64,000 nucleotides of DNA from Sphingobium sp. AS12 (GTDB taxonomy: Bacteria > Pseudomonadota > Alphaproteobacteria > Sphingomonadales > Sphingomonadaceae): assembly GCF_019097845.1 (NCBI RefSeq), contig NZ_JAHRGM010000024.1, forward strand, positions 124,001 through 188,000, given 5' to 3'. The notes under the pieces are model-generated. The model saw nothing but the letters and a program-made list of their open reading frames with translations. It searched no databases and was not told where the DNA came from. This document shows positions 23,663 to 31,250 of this stretch, in pieces. A program made the position numbers and the translations under genes. Within the stretch, counting starts at the first letter, position 1. Every line of letters starts with the position of its first letter.

Positions 23663-24072
23663 GCATGCATTTCCCTTTCCCCGTAGCATCGCCCCTGCCT
23701 TGGTCGCCCGCGAATCGTCGCGCGATCGAGGATCAGATTGAATTTCTGATCGCCATGCTCGACGCGGCGGATGGCGACCCCGATCGGGAGGATGACGATG
23801 AAGATTGCTGCGCCGCATGGGACGACTGCGCGCGCATGTTTTCGCTAGGTCGGATCGGATATGACATTCCGTTACACGACCCCGACGCCGAACCCGACAG
23901 CGATGATGAAGAGGACGACTGGCCTGGCGGCAATGTCGAGGACGAACCGCAGGCGGCAGAGGGACAGGACTATTATCGCCTTTTGCCGGTCTATGGCGTC
24001 GATCAGACATTGGGGCCGCTTAACGAGATCGACGCTGAGCGCCAGCGGCGCAGGGATATGGGGTGCCGGTGA
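23659..24072 (+). CDS. Very acidic hypothetical protein of the element
   Basis: 137 residues with long Asp/Glu runs (PDREDDDEDCCAAWDD, DSDDEEDDWPGG). The start is coupled to the upstream stop by ATGA. The strong negative charge is reminiscent of DNA-mimic inhibitors of restriction or repressors, but that is speculation; acidic phage proteins have many roles. It may simply be a structural or regulatory small protein. The following gene starts at its stop (TGATG). Confidence 0.6.
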   Translation: MSMHFPFPVASPLPWSPANRRAIEDQIEFLIAMLDAADGDPDREDDDEDCCAAWDDCARMFSLGRIGYDIPLHDPDAEPDSDDEEDDWPGGNVEDEPQAAEGQDYYRLLPVYGVDQTLGPLNEIDAERQRRRDMGCR

Positions 24073-24752
24073 TGCCCCTGACAGAATTAGAGCGCATTGC
24101 TCTATTTACAAATGGAGAAGTGTGCTCTAATTCAATCATCATGACTGAGCGCGCACTTTTCAGCCGGGGACAAACATGCACTCTTGCAGGTGTTGATACG
24201 ATCCTTTTGGGGTCTTGGCTGCGCGATGGATTGATACGAAGCATCGAAGTAGGTGACCGCAAGCATCGTCGTTTTCCTAGGATCGAGGTCATGCTGACCG
24301 CATTTTTACGCGAGGCACGGAATTGCCATCTGAATGTCGCGGCGATGCGTGCTTTGACGATGAAAATCCGTGATTGCGTAGCCTTGTTTGAAGATTTTTC
24401 CTTCAGCTTCGATGAATTGTTACATGCTGATGGCCTTCGCTATGGCTTGCCAGCGCAGGAAGTCTTTGAAGCTTATGACAGCCAGCCTGAGTGGCAATCG
24501 CGCGCGCCCGATCTAAAGGCGCGCGCGACGAAGGCAGCCGAAATATTTCCTTTTGACCGCTGGCCTGACTGGCGATTGGGATACGGATTTTGCAACGCCA
24601 CCGGCATAATGATGGTTTGGCAAGACAGCACTGGGAAATGGCTCGCACAAGACAGTTTGCCGCAGGATGAGCGCATGCCCGCCGCCTCCGTTGTGGTGTT
24701 TCAGTGGGAGAATATCTGCGCGATCGCGTGGGATGCAGCGGGGGCGCGCTGA
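24072..24752 (+). CDS. MerR-like HTH protein of the element
   Basis: 226 residues from the ATG that overlaps the upstream stop; another ATG at 24141 begins MTERALFSRGQTC and would also give a complete HTH. The segment RGQTCTLAGVDTILLGSWLRDGLIRSIEVGDRKHRRF reads like a MerR-type winged helix with its wing. The remainder has no clear family and ends in a beta-rich part (GIMMVWQDSTGKW). Likely a transcription regulator of the element. Repeated TAGAGC/GCTCTA sites lie between the two possible starts and could be its operator if the second start is used. Confidence 0.6.
   Translation: MPLTELERIALFTNGEVCSNSIIMTERALFSRGQTCTLAGVDTILLGSWLRDGLIRSIEVGDRKHRRFPRIEVMLTAFLREARNCHLNVAAMRALTMKIRDCVALFEDFSFSFDELLHADGLRYGLPAQEVFEAYDSQPEWQSRAPDLKARATKAAEIFPFDRWPDWRLGYGFCNATGIMMVWQDSTGKWLAQDSLPQDERMPAASVVVFQWENICAIAWDAAGAR
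24084..24133. promoter_or_regulatory. TAGAGC/GCTCTA palindromic cluster
   Basis: GAATTAGAGC (24084-24093) and GCTCTAATTC (24124-24133) are perfect 10-bp complements; a third GCTCTA (24099-24104) makes a smaller hairpin with the first. The stretch is AT-rich against its surroundings and lies just before the alternative start at 24141. It could be an operator/promoter or only codons 5-21 of the MerR-like gene. Confidence 0.4.
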
Positions 24753-24754
24753 AC

Positions 24755-24937
24755 ATGGCCGCACGCCGCGCTACATTCAAACAAGCCGACGCGACACGCG
24801 CCTTAAAGGCAGCTGTCGCGGCCGGATTGAAGCCAACCGGCGTTCGTTTTGACCCGGCTGGCTTGATCGAAGTTCTGTTTGACGGCCAGGCACGCGCCGC
24901 AACCACCAATTCATTCGATGAGATCCAAGGCACATGA
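24755..24937 (+). CDS. Small protein upstream of the integrase, possible excisionase-type accessory
   Basis: 60 residues, MAARRATFKQADATRALKAAVAAGL..., with a helical N-terminus and a beta-like VRFDPAGLIEVLF. Its stop overlaps the integrase start (ATGA). I recall similar short proteins directly before tyrosine integrases in alphaproteobacterial islands. The place suggests an integration/excision helper, but no winged-helix or AlpA signature is visible. Confidence 0.65.
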   Translation: MAARRATFKQADATRALKAAVAAGLKPTGVRFDPAGLIEVLFDGQARAATTNSFDEIQGT

Positions 24938-26037
24938 AACGGCGTTGGCTTCCTGAATGGGTTAGCGAGTATCGCGACCGGCACGGGAAGCCGCGCTATC
25001 GCTTTCGTCGCAAGGGCTTCGTTACCTATGCCTTCAAGGCCGCGCCGGGGACAGAAGCATTCCGGCAAGAATATGCGGCCTGCCTCGAGGGCATAGCCGC
25101 GCCTGCGGTCGATCCTGGCGCTGATAGGGCGATGCCCGGCACTTTTGACGACCTGATAGCCCGTTATTACCGGTCGCCCGACTTTCTCGATCCTGGCGAA
25201 CGCACGCGGACCGTGTATCGCGGGGTGCTGGAGCGCTGGCGGCAGCAAAAGCCGTCCAGCGGCAGGCGCTATGGCGAGGCGCTGGTGCGAGACCTGCAGG
25301 CGCGTCACGTCGAGAAGATGATGGCCGACATGCTTCCGCACCGGACATCGGCAAACATGCTCCGCAAGCGCCTAAAGGCACTCATGCAATTCGCGATTCG
25401 GCAGGGCTTGGCGAAAACCAATCCCGTCGATGCTACGCGCCCCTTCAAGGTCGAAGGGGGCGGCTTTCATACCTGGAGCGAGGCAGAGATTGCCGCCTAT
25501 GAGGCGACGCACCAGATCGGCACGATGGCGCGCCTTGCGTTCGACCTGCTGCTGTTCACCGGCCAGCGCGGCGGCGACGTTCGCTTGCTGGGACCGGGGC
25601 ATGTCCGCGACAAGCGCATAACCCTCACACAGGAAAAGACCGGCGTGACGGTCAGTCTGCCCATTCTGCCGCCGCTGGCCGCGTCGATCCTGGCGACCCC
25701 TTCCCGCGCGATGGTATTCATCGTCAACGGCTTCGGTCGCCCCTTCACGCGCAAGGGGTTTGGCAACAAAATCCGCGAGTGGTGCGACGATGCCGGTCTA
25801 ACCGAATGCAGCGCCCACGGCCTTCGCAAGGCAGCTGCGCGACGCTTCGCGGAGGCGGGTTGCTCCAATCAGCAAATCAAATCTTGGACCGGTCACACGA
25901 CCGATAGCGAGGTCGCGCGCTACACAGCGGCGGCTGATCAAAAGTCACTTTCGGACGAAGCTGGCGCGATGTTGATGGCTAACCTTCGCAAACGGTTAGC
26001 CAATCAGAGCGGCAAGCCATTGAAAAAGGAGGCATAA
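24934..26037 (+). CDS. Tyrosine integrase of the element
   Basis: 367 residues. An N-terminal Arg-rich arm-binding part, a SAM-like core-binding domain (about 70-165) and the catalytic domain are present. Active-site residues: Arg212 (FTGQRGGDV), Lys235, His295 and Arg298 (HGLRKAA), His321 (WTGHTT) and nucleophile Tyr330 (VARYTAAA). It should recombine the 16-bp att core at the tRNA-Arg 3' end, from which it is separated by only 10 bp. The orientation toward the tRNA is typical of genomic islands and satellites. Confidence 0.95.
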   Translation: MKRRWLPEWVSEYRDRHGKPRYRFRRKGFVTYAFKAAPGTEAFRQEYAACLEGIAAPAVDPGADRAMPGTFDDLIARYYRSPDFLDPGERTRTVYRGVLERWRQQKPSSGRRYGEALVRDLQARHVEKMMADMLPHRTSANMLRKRLKALMQFAIRQGLAKTNPVDATRPFKVEGGGFHTWSEAEIAAYEATHQIGTMARLAFDLLLFTGQRGGDVRLLGPGHVRDKRITLTQEKTGVTVSLPILPPLAASILATPSRAMVFIVNGFGRPFTRKGFGNKIREWCDDAGLTECSAHGLRKAAARRFAEAGCSNQQIKSWTGHTTDSEVARYTAAADQKSLSDEAGAMLMANLRKRLANQSGKPLKKEA

Positions 26038-26047
26038 ATGAAAAAGG

Positions 26048-26063
26048 TGGTGCACCCGACGGG
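26048..26063. repeat. Right attachment site core (attR), inside tRNA-Arg 3' end
   Basis: Second copy of TGGTGCACCCGACGGG, covering the encoded CCA, the 3' acceptor strand and part of the T stem of the tRNA. Beyond it the sequences diverge (A at 26064 versus G at 16020). The element side (26041-26047, AAAAAGG) gives CCTTTTT after the tRNA, a replacement T tract for the displaced one. Confidence 0.85.
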
Positions 26064-26124
26064 ATTCGAACCCATGGCCCTCAGATTAGGAATCTGATGC
26101 TCTATCCTGCTGAGCTACGGGTGC
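26048..26124 (-). tRNA. tRNA-Arg, anticodon CCT
   Basis: A full cloverleaf can be drawn on the minus strand: acceptor GCACCCG/CGGGTGC, D arm GCTC...GAGC, anticodon stem TCAGA/TCTGA with loop TTCCTAA (anticodon CCT, reads AGG), T arm ATGGG-TTCGAAT-CCCGT, and CCA encoded (26048-26050). It stays intact despite the insertion because the element carries the identical 3' end. Confidence 0.96.
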
Positions 26125-26160
26125 CCACGGATTGGCCTCTATTATGGGCGGGCGACGCGG

Positions 26161-26640
26161 TCAATTCTTCGCTTCGGGGGGGATGACCGGAAAAGGCAGC
26201 GGCGCGACCGGGACGCCTTCTTCCATCAGTGCCTTCGCCTCCGCCGGGGCGACCTCGCCATGGATGCTGCTATTGGCTTGTTCGCCATAATGCATGGCGC
26301 GCGCCTGTTCGGCAAAGCCGCGCCCGACCCAGGTGGAGCCTTCCAGCGCCTTTTTCTGCGCCTGCGCCAGCGCATCGACCATCGCGCGCATCTTGGCCGC
26401 GTCGCCCGCGCTGATTGCGACGGGAACGTCGGGCGTCGGCGCATCCTGCACCGCGACTGCCCGACTGTTGCCCTTGGCCGCGACGGCGGGAGCCATTACC
26501 GCCTTGACCACTTGGGCGTCACCGCAGATCGGGCAGGTCAGAAGGCCCCGCGCCTGCTGGTCGACATAGTCCGCGCTGGAGCCGAACCAGGCTTCGAACA
26601 CATGGCCCTGTCCTTCACATTTCAGGTCGAACACGATCAC
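26161..26640 (-). CDS. DUF1178 family protein
   Basis: 159 residues from a GTG start that overlaps the stop of the upstream nitrilase gene (GTGA at 26637-26640). It begins VIVFDLKCEGQGHVFEAWFGSSADY and contains CPICG, the zinc-ribbon-like start conserved in DUF1178 proteins. The middle is a flexible Ala/Pro region, and the C-terminus has EVAPAEAKALMEEGVPVAPLPFP, another family hallmark. Cytoplasmic and of unknown function; its constant position after the Nit amidase gene in alphaproteobacteria suggests a linked role. Confidence 0.88.
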   Translation of the reverse strand: MIVFDLKCEGQGHVFEAWFGSSADYVDQQARGLLTCPICGDAQVVKAVMAPAVAAKGNSRAVAVQDAPTPDVPVAISAGDAAKMRAMVDALAQAQKKALEGSTWVGRGFAEQARAMHYGEQANSSIHGEVAPAEAKALMEEGVPVAPLPFPVIPPEAKN

Positions 26641-27476
26641 GAAATTTGCACTTCCTGCGGAATGACACGGCGGTTGGCGATGGCGGGCACGCGCGCCCGC
26701 ACATCCCCTAGCCGCGTCAGGTCGATATCGACAAGCCCCAGCCCTGCCGTATCGCCCATATCCAGCAGCACTTCGCCCCACGGGTCGATCACTACGCTAT
26801 GGCCATAAGTGACGCGCCCGTCCGCATGGGCGCCGACCTGTGCGGTCGCGATCACGAAGCAACCCGCCTCGATCGCGCGGGCGCGCAGCAGGACGTGCCA
26901 ATGCGCCTGACCCGTCGGCACGGTGAAGGCGGCTGGCGCCAGCAGGATCGTCGCCCCGGCATTGGTCAATGCGCGATACAGGTCGGGAAAGCGCATGTCG
27001 TAGCAGATCGAAAAGCCCATCCGCCCCCATGGCGTATCGGCCGCGACCACCTGCTCGCCCGGCCCATAGACCGACGATTCGCGCCAGCTTTCTCCCGTCG
27101 CCAGATCGACGTCGAACAGGTGGATCTTGTCATAACTCGCCCGTATCGCGCCTGTATCATCGATCAAAAAGCTGCGATTGGCCCAGCGGCCGTCGGTGCG
27201 TTCGTCCTTCAGCGGCAGCGATCCGATATGGACCCACAGGCCATGTCTCGCCGCGGCCTCGCGCACGGCGGCCAGCACGCCATCGTCCGCCTGCGACCGC
27301 AAAGTCGCGGCGGCGCGGCGGCGGTCGCGGTCCAGATAGCCCGCCATTTCCGGGGTGAAGAGCATGTCCGCCCCCTCGCCCTTGGCCCGCTCCACCATCT
27401 CGACAATCGCGGCGGCATTGGCGGCAGGGTCGATGCCGCTGGTCATCTGGAACAGCGCAGCGCGCATGGCGGTCAC
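26637..27476 (-). CDS. Nit-type carbon-nitrogen hydrolase (probable deaminated-glutathione amidase)
   Basis: 279 residues with the nitrilase-superfamily triad Glu43 (FTPEMAGY), Lys117 (YDKIHLFD) and Cys158 (SICYDMRFPD). The RFPDLYRAL continuation is typical of the Nit1/NitA branch that hydrolyses deaminated glutathione, a repair reaction. The glutaredoxin gene overlaps it upstream by 4 bp, which fits a glutathione-related job. Omega-amidase activity is the alternative. Confidence 0.88.
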   Translation of the reverse strand: MTAMRAALFQMTSGIDPAANAAAIVEMVERAKGEGADMLFTPEMAGYLDRDRRRAAATLRSQADDGVLAAVREAAARHGLWVHIGSLPLKDERTDGRWANRSFLIDDTGAIRASYDKIHLFDVDLATGESWRESSVYGPGEQVVAADTPWGRMGFSICYDMRFPDLYRALTNAGATILLAPAAFTVPTGQAHWHVLLRARAIEAGCFVIATAQVGAHADGRVTYGHSVVIDPWGEVLLDMGDTAGLGLVDIDLTRLGDVRARVPAIANRRVIPQEVQIS

Positions 27477-27730
27477 AGGCCCAGCAGCGGGTCGAGCTTG
27501 CCCTGCCGGTTCAGCGCCGCCATGTCATCGCTGCCGCCGATATGCTGGCCGTCGATGAAAATCTGCGGCACGGTGCTGCCGCCCCGGCTGCGCTCCAGCA
27601 TTTCGGTGCGTTTCGGCCCGCCCATGCTAATGTCATATTCCTCGAACGCGACGCCCTTGTCGGTCAGCAACGCTTTTGCCCGCGCGCAATAGCCGCAAAA
27701 TGCCTTGGTGTAGATTTCGACCTTTGCCAT
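27473..27730 (-). CDS. grxC: Glutaredoxin 3
   Basis: 85 residues, the normal GrxC length. The redox site is CGYC (Cys12, Cys15) instead of the more common CPYC. STVPQIFIDGQHIGGSDD is the glutathione-binding region with cis-Pro. It reduces protein disulfides and mixed disulfides with glutathione. Cotranscribed with the Nit amidase downstream (4-bp overlap) and probably with comF upstream. Confidence 0.94.
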   Translation of the reverse strand: MAKVEIYTKAFCGYCARAKALLTDKGVAFEEYDISMGGPKRTEMLERSRGGSTVPQIFIDGQHIGGSDDMAALNRQGKLDPLLGL

Positions 27731-27781
27731 CTGTCCGTCGTCACTCCTTATTCCCTGAAATTGGGGCTTATCGCGGCTTTG

Positions 27782-28531
27782 TCAATCGACGCCTTCGCGG
27801 GGCAAGGCGCGCGCCCAGCAGAGCAGCCGCACCTCGCCCGCCCCGCCGCGCTTCAGAACGCGGGTGCAGGCCGCCGCCGTCGCGCCGCTGGTATGCACAT
27901 CGTCGATCAGCAGGATGCGCCGCCCCTTCAGCCCATGCCCGTCCGCCAGCGCAAACGCCCCGCGCACTGCCTTGGCCCTTTGGCCCGGATGCATACCGCG
28001 CAAAGGCACCGTCCGTTTGACCCGCAACAGGCTGTGCTTGTCCACCGCCAGTCCTGTCAGCCGCCCCAGATGTTCCGCGATCAGCGCCGACTGGTTGAAC
28101 CCCCGCCCCCATAATCGCCAGCGATGCAGCGGCACCGGCACGATCAGCGGCGGGTCATCGCCCGCCACCGGCACATGGCGCAGCATCTGCCGCGCGACCA
28201 GCCGGGCAAGACCGATGCGCCGCCCATATTTCAGCCGCAGCGCCACCGTGCGCGCCACATCGCCATAGGCCAGCACCGCCCGCGCGCTGTCGAAGGGCGG
28301 CGGATCGGCCAGGCACGCGCCGCACGCCGACCCATCCCCCATGTCATGCGGAAAGGGGATCCCGCAACGCGCGCAGCAAGGTTCGCCCAAAAATTCCATG
28401 CCGCCCCAGCAAGACAGGCAGAAACCATGATCCTCCCCCACGATCGCCCCGCAACCGGGGCAACGCGGCGGCAACCCATAATCGAGCGCGGGGCGGATCG
28501 CGCTCTTGAGAAGCGGCAGGAAAGGCATCAT
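27782..28531 (-). CDS. comF: ComF family phosphoribosyltransferase-like protein
   Basis: 249 residues from the first of two adjacent ATG codons. The N-terminus is a double zinc finger (Cys24, Cys27, Cys38, Cys41; Cys53, Cys56, Cys70, Cys73). A phosphoribosyltransferase fold follows with the PRPP loop ILLIDDVHTSGAT and the family-typical GFNQSALIAEHLG. ComF proteins take part in DNA uptake or amidophosphoribosyl-like chemistry; the exact reaction here is unknown. First gene of the comF-grxC-nit-DUF1178 run, divergent from the methyltransferase gene 41 bp away. Confidence 0.9.
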   Translation of the reverse strand: MMPFLPLLKSAIRPALDYGLPPRCPGCGAIVGEDHGFCLSCWGGMEFLGEPCCARCGIPFPHDMGDGSACGACLADPPPFDSARAVLAYGDVARTVALRLKYGRRIGLARLVARQMLRHVPVAGDDPPLIVPVPLHRWRLWGRGFNQSALIAEHLGRLTGLAVDKHSLLRVKRTVPLRGMHPGQRAKAVRGAFALADGHGLKGRRILLIDDVHTSGATAAACTRVLKRGGAGEVRLLCWARALPREGVD

Positions 28532-28572
28532 CTGCCTTGTTCCCCCTTCCCGCCCGTTGCACAAGGCCCGGC

Positions 28573-29439
28573 ATGAGCAGCCCCGACATCTTCGACCGAT
28601 CCTTGCGCAGCATCCGGCGGGACCGGATGCTGACCGATTTCGCCGCCCATGACTTTCTCTATCGCGCCATGCTCGACGAACTGCTCGACCGGTTGGGCGA
28701 TGTACAGCGCGATTTGCCCGAAGCGCTGGTGATCGGCTGCCCCGATGGCAGCGCCAGGGGAGCGCTGGAAGCGATGGGCAAGCGGGTCGCCTGCATCGAC
28801 CCCGGTTTCCTTGCCGCACGCGCAAATGGCGGGGTCCAGGGGGGCGGGGTGCAGGGGGATGAGGATGCCCTGCCCTTTGCCGATAACAGTTTCGATCTGG
28901 TGATCGCCTGCGGCACGCTCGACAGCGTCAATGACCTGCCCGGCGCGCTGATCCTGATGCGGCGGGTGCTGCGCCCCGACGGACTGATGCTCGCGGCCTT
29001 CACCGGCGCAGGCAGCCTGCCCCGGCTGCGCGCCGCGCTGATGGCGGGCGAAGGCGACCGGCCGGGCCAGCATATCCACCCGCAGGTCGATGTGCGATCG
29101 GCTGGCGACTTGCTCAGCCGCGCCGGTTTCGCGATGCCGGTGGCGGACGGCGAAACACTCAGCGTGCGCTATGGCGACCTGCTGCGCCTGATGCACGACC
29201 TGCGCGGCATGGGCGCGGGCAATATACTGACGGCCCGCCCGCCCGCATTGCGCCGCGACGCGCTGATCAGTGCCGCCGCCCATTTTGCCGATGCCGCCGA
29301 CCCGGATGGCCGCACGGCGGAGCAGATCGCGATCGTCTATCTCTCCGGCTGGAAACCCGACCCCAGCCAGGCGGCGCCAGCCCGACGCGGCAGCGCGACG
29401 GTATCGCTGGCCGCAGCGTTGAAGGGGAAGGCGGGGTAA
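28573..29439 (+). CDS. SAM-dependent methyltransferase-fold protein (BioC/NDUFAF5-like)
   Basis: 288 residues from ATG 28573 (MSSPDIFDRSLRSIRRDR). The start IFDRSLRSIRRDRM is characteristic of the alphaproteobacterial group related to the mitochondrial complex I factor NDUFAF5 and to BioC. The SAM-binding motif is weak (EALVIGCPDGSARG), while LPFADNSFDLVIACGTLDSVNDLPGAL is the usual post-motif region. The role may be hydroxylation/methylation linked to respiratory chain assembly, by analogy only. Divergent from comF. Confidence 0.8.
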   Translation: MSSPDIFDRSLRSIRRDRMLTDFAAHDFLYRAMLDELLDRLGDVQRDLPEALVIGCPDGSARGALEAMGKRVACIDPGFLAARANGGVQGGGVQGDEDALPFADNSFDLVIACGTLDSVNDLPGALILMRRVLRPDGLMLAAFTGAGSLPRLRAALMAGEGDRPGQHIHPQVDVRSAGDLLSRAGFAMPVADGETLSVRYGDLLRLMHDLRGMGAGNILTARPPALRRDALISAAAHFADAADPDGRTAEQIAIVYLSGWKPDPSQAAPARRGSATVSLAAALKGKAG

Positions 29440-29460
29440 CGCCCGCCCTCCCGCGCCGCT

Positions 29461-30252
29461 TCACTCGATCGTGACGCCTGCCACGCGCCAGCCGCCATCC
29501 TCCCGATCCAGACTGACCGTCTCAATCGCCTCCGCCTTGTTGGCGAAGCGGGTGCGGAATTTCACCACTTCATAACCAGCGGGCGGCGCAGGCAGATTTT
29601 CCTGACTGACCAAAATACGCGATAGTGCCGCGCCCAAAGGCACGCGCACCTTTTCCGAGGTGTCGGCCCAGACCTTTGCCGTGTTCAACTGGCGAAAGGA
29701 CGTAGTGGTGCCACGATAGCTTTCGTCCCAACGCCCCTCGTCCACCAGCGCCAGCCATCGACGCGCCGCATCCACCACCGCCGGGTTCCGCGCAGTGCTG
29801 GCGGCGACCGGTGCCTGTGACGAAGGGGCAGATGCGAATTGCGGAATGGCGGTGAGCGCCAACAGGCCAAGGGCAAGCGTCATGAGAGCTACTCCGATGA
29901 TGATCCAGAAAGGACGGGTGAGCCGCCCCGCGCCGCTGATCGGCGCGCTGTCTTGATCCATCGAACTATCCGGCGCGTCTGCCCGGATTTCCTTGTCCCC
30001 CAGATAATCGGGGGATGGCCCCGCACCGCCGCCCTCTGCCTCTAGCAGCAGTCGGGCCGCTTCCCGGCTGCTCGATACCGCCATTTTCCGCCGCGCATCG
30101 CGCAACCGCTCGTTGATCGTATGGACGGAAAGGCCCAAATTCCGAGCGACTGATTTCGCGTCATGACCGCGAACGATCAGACGCAGCGTCTGCTTCTCCT
30201 TCTCGGTCAGCGCCCAGCCCATATCCGTCCTCTGCGTGTCCATAATGTCCAC
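29461..30252 (-). CDS. Membrane-anchored LuxR-type HTH protein with DUF4019
   Basis: 263 residues. An N-terminal LuxR/GerE HTH (about 14-70: LTEKEKQTLRLIVRGHDAKSVARNLGLSVHTINERLRDARRKM) is followed by a linker, one membrane helix near 115-135 (PFWIIIGVALMTLALGLLAL), and a C-terminal DUF4019 domain outside the cytoplasm (AARRWLALVDEGRWDESYRGTTTSFR). This is the layout of a one-protein transmembrane regulator: DNA binding inside, sensing outside. There is no receiver domain. Ligand and targets are unknown. The gene stands alone. Confidence 0.85.
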   Translation of the reverse strand: MDIMDTQRTDMGWALTEKEKQTLRLIVRGHDAKSVARNLGLSVHTINERLRDARRKMAVSSSREAARLLLEAEGGGAGPSPDYLGDKEIRADAPDSSMDQDSAPISGAGRLTRPFWIIIGVALMTLALGLLALTAIPQFASAPSSQAPVAASTARNPAVVDAARRWLALVDEGRWDESYRGTTTSFRQLNTAKVWADTSEKVRVPLGAALSRILVSQENLPAPPAGYEVVKFRTRFANKAEAIETVSLDREDGGWRVAGVTIE

Positions 30253-30318
30253 GGACTAGGTCAGGCCAACGGTAGCAGCTACCCCGAAAAATTTGTATCG
30301 TAATCGGGACGCAGTCCT

Positions 30319-31182
30319 TCACGCCACGACCTCACCGATCGTCGGCCCATCCGCCAAGTCTCGTGACGTCCAGTCCGCCCCGTCATGCCGATATTCAACA
30401 TGGCTGGCCCGCTGAAACCCTGCGCCGTCCCACACGATCACCTGCAACTCCATCTCGTCATGCCGCAGTACATGCAGCCAGTTGAAGCTTTGCGGTTCGG
30501 CGTTGCGCAGGCGGGTCGATGTCGCGGTGCCTGCCTGTATGATCAGCGCGCCGCCCGCCTTCTCCACCATCTTGCGCGCGGCCTGCGCATAGGTGCGATG
30601 GAAATGGCCCGCGAGCGCCAGATGCACGCCCGCCTCGCGCGCCGCCTGCACGGCATCATCATGCTGGCCGACCGCCTCGCTTAGCTCCCCGCCCCGGCCG
30701 ATCGGCATGGCGAACAAGGGATGATGGGTCACTAATATGCGCGTCTTGGCGCTGGCGACCGATGCAAAGCGTTCGCGCAGCATGTCCATCTGGTCATGGT
30801 TGATCCGCCCGTCCTTGATCGTCAGTGACCGGGCGGTGTTGAGGCCCAGGATCGCAACCTCATCATCCTCATACCAGGGGCACAGGTCCGGGCTGATATA
30901 GCGTTTGTAGCGGTCGAGCGGCGCGGCGAAGCGCCGCATCACGTCATAGAGCGGAATGTCATGATTGCCGGGGATCACCAGCAGCTTCAGCCCCGCCGCG
31001 CGCAGCCGGTTGAGCCAGGCCGATGCAGCGCGGAACTGTTCCACCCGCGCCCGCTGGGTCAGGTCCCCGCTGATGATGACTAGATCGGGCCGTCGTTCCT
31101 CCAGCCAGGCGGTGGCAGCGTCAACGATCTTGGGATCATGCGCGCCGAAATGAATGTCGGACAGGTGAGCGATACGGGCCAT
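30319..31182 (-). CDS. Calcineurin-like metallophosphoesterase
   Basis: 287 residues with the dimetal motifs in order: Asp9/His11 (LSDIHFG), Asp40 (SGDLTQ), Asn73/His74 (GNHD), VTHHPL and AGHFHR. Length and motif spacing fit the CpdA/Icc group that hydrolyses cyclic nucleotides, but related phosphodiesterases with other substrates look the same. Cytoplasmic, no signal. Divergent from the lipid-kinase-like gene at 31251. Confidence 0.88.
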   Translation of the reverse strand: MARIAHLSDIHFGAHDPKIVDAATAWLEERRPDLVIISGDLTQRARVEQFRAASAWLNRLRAAGLKLLVIPGNHDIPLYDVMRRFAAPLDRYKRYISPDLCPWYEDDEVAILGLNTARSLTIKDGRINHDQMDMLRERFASVASAKTRILVTHHPLFAMPIGRGGELSEAVGQHDDAVQAAREAGVHLALAGHFHRTYAQAARKMVEKAGGALIIQAGTATSTRLRNAEPQSFNWLHVLRHDEMELQVIVWDGAGFQRASHVEYRHDGADWTSRDLADGPTIGEVVA

Positions 31183-31250
31183 GATCCGATAACGATCCGG
31201 CGCGATATGGTTTCCCCGGACCCGAACCGCCTCTCGCGAGTTGTTGTGCC

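Larger units (their letters stand above)
16004..26063. mobile_element. Integrated 10-kb satellite-like element in tRNA-Arg(CCT)
   Basis: A 16-bp direct repeat TGGTGCACCCGACGGG bounds the region (16004-16019 and 26048-26063); the right copy is the 3' end of an intact tRNA-Arg gene. Contents in order: replication protein (prim-pol plus D5-like helicase), iteron-like array, small HTH genes, HK97-type protease and capsid, an opposite-strand RHH/DUF4145 pair, four small genes, and a tyrosine integrase 10 bp from the tRNA. No terminase large subunit, portal, tail or lysis gene is visible. The size and content fit a phage satellite related in plan to P4-like or capsid-forming PICI elements; a decayed prophage is the alternative. 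Confidence 0.85.
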
